From assembly GCA_018821985.1 (NCBI GenBank), contig JAHJKP010000045.1, positions 39,495 through 103,494 of the forward strand: 64,000 nt of DNA, written 5' to 3'. A program made the translations under genes and the position numbers. Of the stretch, positions 34,870-42,921 are shown one piece after another (position 1 is the first letter of the stretch; the number at the start of each line of letters is the position of its first letter). The notes below the pieces were generated by a model. It searched no databases. It saw only the letters and a list, made by a program, of their open reading frames with translations, and was not told the DNA's origin. The DNA comes from Pseudomonadota bacterium. GTDB lineage: Bacteria > Desulfobacterota > Desulfobulbia > Desulfobulbales > Desulfocapsaceae.

Positions 34870-35748
34870 ATGAATACTAACCTTGAGTCTGTCCAGCCTG
34901 TGTCCGGTGAGGAGTTTGAGTATTCCTATAAGGCTGAGATTACCAATGTCTATCCCCTCACCAGGATGGAAAAACTCTATCAGATTCAGCTTGTTGACCC
35001 AATGGAGCGTGAGCGCTTCATCTTCAGGCCGGGGCAGTTTGTTATGCTGGAGCTGCCGGGCATCGGGGAGGCCCCATTCTCTATCACCTCCTCTCCTGTC
35101 CGTCATGGTGATCTTGAACTGTGCATCAGGGCGGTCGGCAATATGACCAAGTTTCTCGATCGGGTGGGACGGGGAACCAGGGTCGGGATCAGTGGCCCTT
35201 TCGGCACCCATTTCCCGGTGGAGAAGATGGAGGGGGAGGATATCCTCCTTATTGCCGGTGGCCTGGGGATTGCACCGCTGCGCTCTCCCATCCATGCGGT
35301 GCTGGAAACACGCAGTCGCTATGGTCAGGTGGATATCATCTATGGGGCGCGCCGACCTTCTGAGTTGCTTTTTGGCTATGAGTACGCCATGTGGCGTCAG
35401 TTTGATGTGGGGCTTGACATCATTGTTGACAGGGAGGAGCCGGGATGGCAGGGGCCGGTGGGGTTGATTACCGAGATTTTGAAGGAGCGTATTGCCAAGG
35501 GGCAGACTGATCGCTTCCGGGAGCGGACCAGTGCTATTGTCTGCGGCCCGCCGGTCATGTTCCGTTTTGTCTGCGACCTGTTGATAGCTGCTCAGGTACC
35601 GGTGGAAAAGATCTTTGTCTCTCTGGAACGGCGGATGCACTGTGGCCGGGGCAAGTGTTGCCGTTGTAATATTGGTTCTACCTATACCTGTCTTGATGGT
35701 CCGGTCTTTGATTACTGGTCGGTGTTGAATCTGAAAGAGGCTATTTAG
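34870..35748 (+). CDS. hydG: Hydrogenase gamma subunit, FAD/NAD(P)-binding with [2Fe-2S]
   Basis: 292 residues. It is a ferredoxin-NADP reductase-like fold: FAD-binding FRPGQFVMLELPG then FSITSSP (~65-82), NAD(P)-binding GGLGIAPLRSP (~130-140), and CGPPVMFRF. A C-terminal cysteine set, MHCGRGKCCRCNIG and YTCLDGPVF, binds a [2Fe-2S] cluster as in PyrK and HydG. It passes electrons between NAD(P)H and the Fe-S chain. Its ATG follows AAGGAG in the repeat region. Its TAG stop is the first base pairs of repeat copy C. Confidence 0.88.
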   Translation: MNTNLESVQPVSGEEFEYSYKAEITNVYPLTRMEKLYQIQLVDPMERERFIFRPGQFVMLELPGIGEAPFSITSSPVRHGDLELCIRAVGNMTKFLDRVGRGTRVGISGPFGTHFPVEKMEGEDILLIAGGLGIAPLRSPIHAVLETRSRYGQVDIIYGARRPSELLFGYEYAMWRQFDVGLDIIVDREEPGWQGPVGLITEILKERIAKGQTDRFRERTSAIVCGPPVMFRFVCDLLIAAQVPVEKIFVSLERRMHCGRGKCCRCNIGSTYTCLDGPVFDYWSVLNLKEAI

Positions 35749-35813
35749 GTACCGTTACTCAGAGAGCAAGGGCTTTTTCTTGCTCTCTGAGTTTACGGCA
35801 CCTTATACCGCTT
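35748..35813. repeat. Intergenic palindromic repeat, copy C, between hydG and hydD
   Basis: Arms 35748-35770 (GGTACCGTTACTCAGAGAGC and the next three bases) and 35779-35802 (ending TTTACGGCACC) pair over ~23 bp with one bulge and one mismatch. The loop is GGCTTTTT. Reverse complemented, the right side reads GCGGTATAAGGTGCCGTAA, matching GCGGCATAAGGTGCCGTAA of copy B. The stem core (CTCAGAGAGCAAG) is unrelated to the other copies. Confidence 0.75.
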
Positions 35814-35940
35814 TCCAAAAACAGCCAGTCTCTTCCGGCTGATTTTGGGAGTGGCGTCTTGTGGATAGCAATATACAACTGGCTGTTAATGATCGATTCG
35901 ATATATGAACCATATAAATTATTCTTGAATAGGGCCTGAG

Positions 35941-36741
35941 ATGACGAAGGGAAAGACATTTCTGGGAGTTCCGGTGGCCAGGCCGAAGGTGGCTTTTTTT
36001 GAGTTGAGTTCCTGTGAGGGCTGCCAACTGCAACTGCTCAATAACGAGGCGACCCTGCTCGATTTTCTCTCACTGGTGGAGATCGTCCGTTTTCGCGAGG
36101 GGATGAAGGAGGCGGGTGATGATTATGAGATCGCCTTTGTCGAGGGTTCCATTACCCGGCTTGATGAGGAAGAACGGCTCAGGGTGATTCGCGATCAGGC
36201 TAAGATTGTGGTGGCCTTGGGCAGTTGTGCCTGCTTTGGCGGGGTCAACCAGTTGAAGAATCGTTTCAACGATTTTGAGTGGGTGAAAAAAGAAGTCTAC
36301 GGCTCTTTTCCCATCGAGAGCCAGGAAGTAAAACCCATTTCTGCGGTCATTAAGGTGGATCTCGAGATCTACGGCTGTCCGATCAAGAAGGAGGAGGTGG
36401 AACGCATTGTTACCGCTCTGGTGCTTGGCGAGCAGGTTCATCATCCGCAATACCCGGTGTGCATGGAGTGCAAAGCCCGCGAAAATATCTGTCTCTTTGA
36501 TCTGGGTGAGCCCTGTCTTGGCCCGGTGACCAGAGCTGGCTGTGATGCCTGGTGTCCTTCCAACCGCCTCGGCTGCTGGGGCTGCCGGGGGCCGGCACCC
36601 GAGGCGAATCTAGGCCAGTTGCAGATCATCATGGCGGAGAGGGGCATCTCCCAGGAACGGATGATCGATCGGCTGGAATGTTTTGGCGGCTTTGGTGCTT
36701 TTGTCGCCGAGGTCAAGGGAAAGAAAGGGGAGCCAAGATGA
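35941..36741 (+). CDS. hydD: [NiFe] hydrogenase small (delta) subunit, group 3 type
   Basis: 266 residues. FFELSSCEGCQLQLLN (Cys25, Cys28) is the proximal cluster start, followed by EGSITRLDEEERL and GSCACFGG, then CPIKKEEV and CxxC sets (VCMECKARENIC, PCLGPVTRAGC) for further [4Fe-4S] clusters. It carries electrons to the NiFe site. No Tat signal is present, so the enzyme is cytoplasmic. Its stop overlaps the large subunit start by four bases. ATG 35941 follows a 192-base gap that contains repeat copy C, and no strong site is seen. Confidence 0.92.
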   Translation: MTKGKTFLGVPVARPKVAFFELSSCEGCQLQLLNNEATLLDFLSLVEIVRFREGMKEAGDDYEIAFVEGSITRLDEEERLRVIRDQAKIVVALGSCACFGGVNQLKNRFNDFEWVKKEVYGSFPIESQEVKPISAVIKVDLEIYGCPIKKEEVERIVTALVLGEQVHHPQYPVCMECKARENICLFDLGEPCLGPVTRAGCDAWCPSNRLGCWGCRGPAPEANLGQLQIIMAERGISQERMIDRLECFGGFGAFVAEVKGKKGEPR

Positions 36742-38012
36742 AGATCTCCTGTGATATTGATATCAAACACCTGACCAGGGTGGAAGGGCACGGTAATATC
36801 CGTATTGTTATTAAAGATGGAATGGTGAAGGAGGCCCGCTGGGAGGTGGTGGAGACCCCCCGTTTTTTTGAGGCCATACTGGTAGGCAAGCATTTTGAGA
36901 ACGCGCCTTATCTCTGCGGGCGGATCTGCGGGATTTGTTCCATTGGTCATACTCTGGCCTCGATCCGGGCCGTGGAAAACAGCTTTGGGATCAGGCCGAG
37001 CCAGCAAACACAACGGTTGCGGCTACTGCTCAAACACATGGAGACCCTGCAAAGCCATATTCTCCATATCTATTTTCTGGCGGCCCCTGATTATCTAGGA
37101 GTTGGCAGTGTCCTGCCCTTGACCCAGAGCCATCCGGAGGTGGTGCAGCAGGCCCTCCGCCTTAAACTCCTGGCCAATGATATCTGTGACGAGGTGGGTG
37201 GCCGCAGGTTGCACCCCACCCGCACTGTGGTCGGTGGTTTTACTATGTTACCGGACAGATACCGGTTGGGGCAGTTCAGGCAGCGCCTGCAGGCATCCCT
37301 TGCTGATCTTACGGCCAGCGTGGATCTGTTTGCCACTTTCACCATCCCTGATTTCCAGCGGCAGACCGAGTTTGTTTCCCTCAAGGGCGATGGCGATTAT
37401 CCCTTTATCGGCGGTGATCTTATCTCGACCGATGGGGTGGTGAAGCAGGAGCAGGAGTACGCAGCCATGACCAATGAATATATGGCCGACTATTCCACCT
37501 CAAAGCTGAGTCGTCTCTCCCGGAACTCTCTGGCTGTAGGTGCCTTGGCCCGGATAAATAATAACTTTGCCGGATTGCTGCCTCAGGCCAGGGCAATTGC
37601 CGAGGAGTTTGGTCTTGTACCGGTGATTCATAATCCCTATATGAATGTGGTCGCGCAACTGGTGGAATGTGTGCAGGTGGTGCTGGAATCAATGCAGTTG
37701 ATCGAGGACCTGTTGGCCGAACCCTGGCAGGAGCAGCGACAGCCGGTTGAGCCTCGGGAAGGGATCGGAGTGGCGGCGGTGGAGGTCCCCCGGGGAATCC
37801 TCTATCACTGTCTGCATATTGATGAAGCGGGCAGGATTGTTAAGGCAGATTGTGTGATCCCCACCAGCCAGAATCACGCCAATATCCTCCATGACATAGA
37901 GGAACTGGCCCTGTTTTGTGTGAGGCAGGGAAAAAGCGACAAAGAGATTGGGTTGCTGGCGGAGATGCTGGTACGAGCCTATGACCCCTGTATCTCCTGC
38001 TCAGTACACTGA
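36738..38012 (+). CDS. hydA: [NiFe] hydrogenase large (alpha) subunit, group 3 type
   Basis: 424 residues from ATG 36738, overlapping the delta stop. The L1 motif is RICGICSIGH (Cys64, Cys67) and the L2 motif is DPCISCSVH (Cys418, Cys421): together the four Ni/Fe ligands. HLTRVEGHGNIRI at the N-terminus is typical. The frame stops right after His424, the residue after which a maturation protease normally cuts. Archaeal homologues keep a short extension here; this gene has none, so the protein is encoded in its mature form. The tetramer is likely to oxidise or form H2 with NAD(P). No maturation genes lie in this window. Confidence 0.95.
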   Translation: MKISCDIDIKHLTRVEGHGNIRIVIKDGMVKEARWEVVETPRFFEAILVGKHFENAPYLCGRICGICSIGHTLASIRAVENSFGIRPSQQTQRLRLLLKHMETLQSHILHIYFLAAPDYLGVGSVLPLTQSHPEVVQQALRLKLLANDICDEVGGRRLHPTRTVVGGFTMLPDRYRLGQFRQRLQASLADLTASVDLFATFTIPDFQRQTEFVSLKGDGDYPFIGGDLISTDGVVKQEQEYAAMTNEYMADYSTSKLSRLSRNSLAVGALARINNNFAGLLPQARAIAEEFGLVPVIHNPYMNVVAQLVECVQVVLESMQLIEDLLAEPWQEQRQPVEPREGIGVAAVEVPRGILYHCLHIDEAGRIVKADCVIPTSQNHANILHDIEELALFCVRQGKSDKEIGLLAEMLVRAYDPCISCSVH

Positions 38013-38030
38013 TGCCAGCTTGCCAGGGAG

Positions 38031-38066
38031 ATGTTCGTGTGGAAAAGCAATATTCCACACGAACAT
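38031..38066 (+). terminator. Hairpin after the hydrogenase operon
   Basis: A perfect 14-bp stem, ATGTTCGTGTGGAA (38031-38044) with TTCCACACGAACAT (38053-38066), loop of eight. No T-run follows, so termination is only probable; it also lies at the end of the convergent gene. Confidence 0.6.
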
Positions 38067-38078
38067 TGGAGGTGGAGA

Positions 38079-38306
38079 TTATTTTGCAGAACAGCAGCCG
38101 CGTGTTTCGGCGACTCCCAAGGCTTTCAGGATCATGGCCAGAGGGCAGAACTTGGTGAAGCCGAACTGGAAGAGATTGGCCCCCACAAAGGCGGTGAAAA
38201 AGAGCCAGTATGGATGGTGAAAAAGGGGGCTGGCCTCAACTCCCAGGGCTAAAGAGAGGAGGATGAAAAATCCGGCGATGGTATGAACCCAGTCTGTGAT
38301 GATCAT
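38079..38306 (-). CDS. DUF2892/YgaP-like small membrane protein
   Basis: 75 residues with two hydrophobic helices ([17 protein letters not shown] and [18 protein letters not shown]) and the family pattern [15 protein letters not shown], then a Cys pair near the end (RGCCSAK). These proteins resemble the membrane half of the rhodanese YgaP; the Cys residues may carry sulfur. It is a lone gene converging with the hydrogenase operon. Function unknown. Confidence 0.85.
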   Translation of the reverse strand: MIITDWVHTIAGFFILLSLALGVEASPLFHHPYWLFFTAFVGANLFQFGFTKFCPLAMILKALGVAETRGCCSAK

Positions 38307-38470
38307 GGTGTTTTCCTTTATGACTATTTATTTAAAAAAGAGGAGGCTGTTTTTGTTTTTCGTGTTTTGTCATAGATATCATTTATGACTCTTGAAAATA
38401 TTACCTCTATAGAGAATTGTCCACCAGGTATATTCAATAATATGCCTTTCCACTTTTTTCTATTCTCTTT

Positions 38471-41400
38471 CTATTCACTTTCCAGCACTTCCCGTACCTT
38501 GAGGGCCAGGTCATTTGTTAAGAACGGCTTCTGGATGAAGTTCGCTTTTTCATCCAATATGCCATTGTGGGCGATAATATCGGCCGTATATCCCGACATG
38601 AATAGAATCTTGAGTTCCGGATAGAGGGCTAACAGTTTTTCGGCTAGGTCCCGGCCGTTCATCTCGGGCATGACCACGTCGGTCATGAGCAGGCAGATTT
38701 TCCCGGTATGCTCTCGGGCCAGACGGATGGCATCGGCCGGTCTGTTTGCGGCCAGTACGGTATAGCCAAGGCCTTCGAACATCATTGTGGTCATTTTCAG
38801 AATGGCTGGTTCGTCTTCCACCAGCAGGATGGTCTCCTGGCCTCCCAAGGCCGCATCCGCCGTGATTTTTGGCAGCGTCTGCTCGGCCTGCCCCACATGC
38901 CTGGGCAGATAAATTGTGAACGTTGTCCCTTGTCCCGGTTCACTGTAAGCATTGATGAAACCATTATTCTGATGGACGACGCCATCTACCGTGGCCAGGC
39001 CGAGGCCGGTTCCCTCGCCGACCCCCTTGGTCGTGAAGAAGGGTTCGAAGATGTGGGCCAGCGTTTCCTTGTCCATGCCGCAGCCGCTGTCGCTCACGCT
39101 GAGCAGCACATACTCTCCGGGGCTAGTGCCAAGGTGGTTGGTGCAGTAGTCCTCGTCGATGGTGCAGTTTCCTGTCTCGATGCTGAGCTTGCCAACTCCT
39201 TCGATGGCATCCCGGGCGTTGACGCACAGATTGGCCAGGATCTGGTCGATCTGGGAAGGGTCCACCTTGACCGGCCACAGATTCGTCGCCGGTTGCCAGT
39301 TGAGAGCGATGTCCTCACCGATGAGACGGCAGAGCATAGTAAGCATCCCTTCCACGGTCTTGTTGAGGTCCAGCACCTTGGGCAAGACTGTCTGCTTGCG
39401 GGCGAAGGTCAGCAGTTGGCGGGTAAGGTCTGCAGAGCGCTGGGCCGCCTTGAGGATTTCCGCAAGGGAGGCATGGAGTGGCTGAGCCGGGTCCACCAGC
39501 TCCATAGCAAGTTCCGTGTGGCCGATGATGACGCCCAACATGTTGTTGAAATCGTGCGCCACACCACCTGCCAGGCGACCCACTGATTCCATCTTCTGGG
39601 CCTGCTGCAGCTGCCTTTCCAGGTTTACTTTTTCCTCCATCTCTTTCCGGGCGGTGCTGAGGTCATGGAGAGTCATGAGTATGCTCATCGGGCGCTGTTC
39701 CTGATCACGGACTATTTTTACCGTGATGTCAAGTGGCCGGCTCATAGGATTGTCAGGATTGTCCGCCTCCATGACAATCTGAAGGTCGCGTTGTTCTTCC
39801 TGCGCACGGCATACGGGGCAAGGGATGGGCTCTCCCTGCGGATGGATGAACTCGACAATATGGTGGCCGATGGTGGCTTCTTGGGTGGTGCCGGTGGCCA
39901 GATAAAAGGCCTTGTTTGCCCGGATAATATGGCGTTCGAGGTTCAGCAGATAGATGACGTCATCGGAGGCGTCCATGGCAGCAGACCACTCCCTGGCTGC
40001 CTGTGCCAGTTTCTGCTCTGCCTCTTTACGGTCGGTGATGATAAGCTCAATGCCATTCCAGCAGATTGAACCATCTGTCATTCTTGTAGGAGTTGACACC
40101 AGGGAAGACCAGCGTGTTTGTCCTGAGGGATCCTTTATCGGGACTTCAGCCGTAAATGTTGAAAATGTTCTTCCTGCCTCTTTCTCGGCTTCTGTCAATG
40201 ATTTTATATAGTTTTCATCTACTCTGCTGTAGATGAGCGTTGCATCGGCCATCACTTCTTCGGGTGATACGCCATAGAGTTGTTTTACTGAATCGCTTAC
40301 ATAGGTGAATGTTCTCGTGCCATCGGGCCTGATTACAACCTGATAGATCATGCCGGCAGTAAAATTATTACTGATGGATTGTATGCGGGATTCGCTTGCC
40401 CTCAGGGCTTCCTCGGTGCGCATGCGTTCGACAAGCTTCCACACCCCATCCATCAACAGGGTGAGCTGGGTGATATCTGTTTGGTTATAGTCTTCTGTCT
40501 TGTTGGCCACACCCAGCACGGCAACTATTTGTTTCTCCAGAAAAATCGGAATGGTCAGGAACTTACTGAGTGCAACATGTCCCTGGGGGTAGCCCTTTTT
40601 CAGAGGATTTTCAGCCTGGAAGTTATTGACAAGGATTGGTCTCCGTTGTCGTACCGTCTCTCCCCACAGGCCGCAGGTGTCCAGTTGATAGCGGGTAGGT
40701 GGCTCAATAATGGAGCACTCCTTCAGTGCTTCCTTGGACCAGCTGTTAAGGGTAAACTCTCGTTTGTCCTCATCGTAATAATAGATATAGCCGAATTTAC
40801 TGTCGGTGAGATGGATTGCCTGTTCCAGGGCATAGTCCAGCAGCTCCTGTTGATTGGCGGCCTGGAACTGGAAGATATCGGCGAGACTTTCCAGTCGTTG
40901 CTGGTTGAGGAGGATGAGGTCTTCGTTGGCAACGAGGGCGTCGAGCATACTGTTGAAACCCTCCCCCAGGAGAGCGATCTCGTCATGGTGAGAGATCTTC
41001 ATCCGTTGATCCCGTCGTCCGTGTTTGATCTGTTGGGAAATCAGGAGCAACTTGTTGAGACCTGAAGTCAAGCGGTTGCCGAGCAGCAGGGCAAAAAGCG
41101 AGCCCATGACAATGGCCAGCAGAGTGTAGAGGATGCCGTTGCGGGAAATGATCACCAGATTGTCCGTTATCTTTTCCTGACCCTGGGCTATTCTGGCCCA
41201 TCCGATATTTTTTCCGGTGCCGGCCAAAATAGGAGCGGCAACGTCGAGGAGCTCCTGATCGGCATGGATGACCTTGATTTTTGATTCGGCACCGTGGAGT
41301 GTACGGCTTTTGTCATCGGCAAGATATTGGCCGATATGGGATTCGTCGGTGTGGGCCAGCACCTTGCCGTTAGTGCTGATGATCATGGCGTAGCGCAGGC

Positions 41401-41668
41401 CGGGATATTGGCCGACGGCACGAACGATCTCCTGCAGTCCTATTACATCATTTGCCAGAACCCAGGAACTACTGTTGAGAGCCAGGGCTTCGGCCAGATT
41501 TGTTGTCTGTTCCAGGCTCTGCTGCCGCAGGAAATCACGCTGCCGCGATACCAGATCAAAGACAAAGAAGGTCATCAGCAGCAGGTGAACAAGGGCAACC
41601 CCGCAGATCAGCTGGTAACGTATTTTAGTGGGCCAGAGCCCTTTTACGATGTTGAGCAGTGATGTCAT
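38471..41668 (-). CDS. Hybrid sensor histidine kinase (GAF-PAS-PAS-HisKA-HATPase-REC)
   Basis: 1065 residues. A membrane helix at ~18-40, a periplasmic sensor of about 130 residues with PILAGTGKNIGWA near its end, a second helix ~178-198, and a HAMP-like linker come first. Then a GAF domain (~265-415), two PAS domains (~425-545, ~555-675), HisKA with GGVAHDFNNMLG (His705), the ATPase N and G boxes (SGCGMD, GEGTGLGLATV), and a receiver (~945-1065) with LLVEDE and TDVVMPEMNG. It starts 13 bases after the PhnD-like lipoprotein gene, so the two probably act together, the lipoprotein giving the ligand. The downstream regulator is not encoded nearby. Confidence 0.93.
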   Translation of the reverse strand: MTSLLNIVKGLWPTKIRYQLICGVALVHLLLMTFFVFDLVSRQRDFLRQQSLEQTTNLAEALALNSSSWVLANDVIGLQEIVRAVGQYPGLRYAMIISTNGKVLAHTDESHIGQYLADDKSRTLHGAESKIKVIHADQELLDVAAPILAGTGKNIGWARIAQGQEKITDNLVIISRNGILYTLLAIVMGSLFALLLGNRLTSGLNKLLLISQQIKHGRRDQRMKISHHDEIALLGEGFNSMLDALVANEDLILLNQQRLESLADIFQFQAANQQELLDYALEQAIHLTDSKFGYIYYYDEDKREFTLNSWSKEALKECSIIEPPTRYQLDTCGLWGETVRQRRPILVNNFQAENPLKKGYPQGHVALSKFLTIPIFLEKQIVAVLGVANKTEDYNQTDITQLTLLMDGVWKLVERMRTEEALRASESRIQSISNNFTAGMIYQVVIRPDGTRTFTYVSDSVKQLYGVSPEEVMADATLIYSRVDENYIKSLTEAEKEAGRTFSTFTAEVPIKDPSGQTRWSSLVSTPTRMTDGSICWNGIELIITDRKEAEQKLAQAAREWSAAMDASDDVIYLLNLERHIIRANKAFYLATGTTQEATIGHHIVEFIHPQGEPIPCPVCRAQEEQRDLQIVMEADNPDNPMSRPLDITVKIVRDQEQRPMSILMTLHDLSTARKEMEEKVNLERQLQQAQKMESVGRLAGGVAHDFNNMLGVIIGHTELAMELVDPAQPLHASLAEILKAAQRSADLTRQLLTFARKQTVLPKVLDLNKTVEGMLTMLCRLIGEDIALNWQPATNLWPVKVDPSQIDQILANLCVNARDAIEGVGKLSIETGNCTIDEDYCTNHLGTSPGEYVLLSVSDSGCGMDKETLAHIFEPFFTTKGVGEGTGLGLATVDGVVHQNNGFINAYSEPGQGTTFTIYLPRHVGQAEQTLPKITADAALGGQETILLVEDEPAILKMTTMMFEGLGYTVLAANRPADAIRLAREHTGKICLLMTDVVMPEMNGRDLAEKLLALYPELKILFMSGYTADIIAHNGILDEKANFIQKPFLTNDLALKVREVLESE

Positions 41669-41681
41669 CAGGTTTCTTGTG

Positions 41682-42626
41682 TCAGTGGACCGTCTCGGTA
41701 TACTTTTTCATGAAGTCACGGACCGGTTGATAGGTTGCCTCTGTTGCACTCTCGAAACGCATGAGAGGGAGGGCGCTCAGCAGTTGACGGCCTTCTTCAT
41801 GGGTGTGCAAGTTTAGGAGAAGGGTTTTTACCTTGTCCACCACTTCCGGTGCGACATCATCCCGGGCCACCAGACCATTGTTGAGCAGTGGTGGAGACTC
41901 CCATTTTACCTCAAGATCAGCAGCAATTTTGGGATTGCGTTCTACAAAGGACTGCCAGGGAGGAGGCCAGGTGGCGCCGGCAGCACTTTTCCGCAGATAG
42001 ACATTCATGATCGACGATTCCTGGGATCCGGAAAAGAGGCGCGTAATATCTTTATTCACATCGAGACCGTGGGTGTGGAGGTAATAGAGGGGCATCATGG
42101 TGGCGGCCAGGGCAGTGGGCGCCGGGAAACTGACGATCTTGTCTTTCAGGTCGGCAACCGTGCTGATCTTGCTGTCCTTTCTGACGATGATGATACCGCG
42201 GAACTTCTCATCTTCGCCCATCTTGGCGAAGATATGGTAGCCGTGCTGCAGGGAGTTGAGGGTCTGGTATGGATTGGGCAGGGCGAAGTGGAAATGGCGG
42301 CCGTAGAGTTTTTTGTCAAACTCTTCATAGGAGCGCGAGGCCTCCAACTGGATGGTGAGCTCGGGAAGGTTCCGGTTCAGATATTCAACCAAAGGGCCGT
42401 AGGTTTCATAGAGACGCTGCGGGTTGTGGAGCGGATGCACTCCGAATATCAGGACGGCCTGAGTGTTGTTCGGAGTGCTTGTATAAACAGGGCTGTAGCA
42501 CTCTTTTTTATCGGTGTCACAGGCGATGAGGAAGAGCGGAAGCAGAAATGCGACAAGCCAGGAGATCAGGGACAAAGGTCTTTTTGGCGGGAGTATGGCC
42601 AATTTTTCGGAGTACCCGATTCTCAT
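41682..42626 (-). CDS. PhnD-like phosphate/phosphonate-type binding lipoprotein
   Basis: 314 residues. The signal ends in a lipobox LFLIAC (Cys35). The mature part matches the PhnD fold: FGVHPLHNPQRLYETYGPLVEYL, FALPNPYQTL, VSFPAPTALAATMMPL, and a late FESATEATYQPVRDF segment. Such proteins usually feed an ABC importer, but no permease or ATPase is here. Instead the next gene, 13 bases on, is a hybrid kinase with a periplasmic domain, so this is likely its ligand receptor. The ligand is unknown and need not be a phosphonate. Confidence 0.85.
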   Translation of the reverse strand: MRIGYSEKLAILPPKRPLSLISWLVAFLLPLFLIACDTDKKECYSPVYTSTPNNTQAVLIFGVHPLHNPQRLYETYGPLVEYLNRNLPELTIQLEASRSYEEFDKKLYGRHFHFALPNPYQTLNSLQHGYHIFAKMGEDEKFRGIIIVRKDSKISTVADLKDKIVSFPAPTALAATMMPLYYLHTHGLDVNKDITRLFSGSQESSIMNVYLRKSAAGATWPPPWQSFVERNPKIAADLEVKWESPPLLNNGLVARDDVAPEVVDKVKTLLLNLHTHEEGRQLLSALPLMRFESATEATYQPVRDFMKKYTETVH

Positions 42627-42921
42627 GCTGATATTTTTTTGGCTGCAGGCTCATTGTGGTATTGTTCTTGAATTTTAACCTGTTTTTCAATAATGCAATA
42701 ATTCATGAGAATATGTCAAGCAAAATGGAAGTGTCCGGGCGGATCTCATCGGCAGGTGTGGATTGAATCTTGTACCAACGTTCTTCGCATGGTATAATTA
42801 TTCGTTGTTTTTTTGTCAGGAAATATGGATGAAATATTTGATTTTCTGTGTACTTTTGTATCATGACTGCTTGTTATGTTTTTTTGATTTTTTTTAACGT
42901 GTTCCCCTTGAGGTTGGATAG
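42627..42921. other. Divergent intergenic region, 295 bases
   Basis: T-rich region between the PhnD-like gene (minus) and the decarboxylase (plus), expected to hold both promoters. I see no gene, hairpin or near-consensus promoter. Confidence 0.5.
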
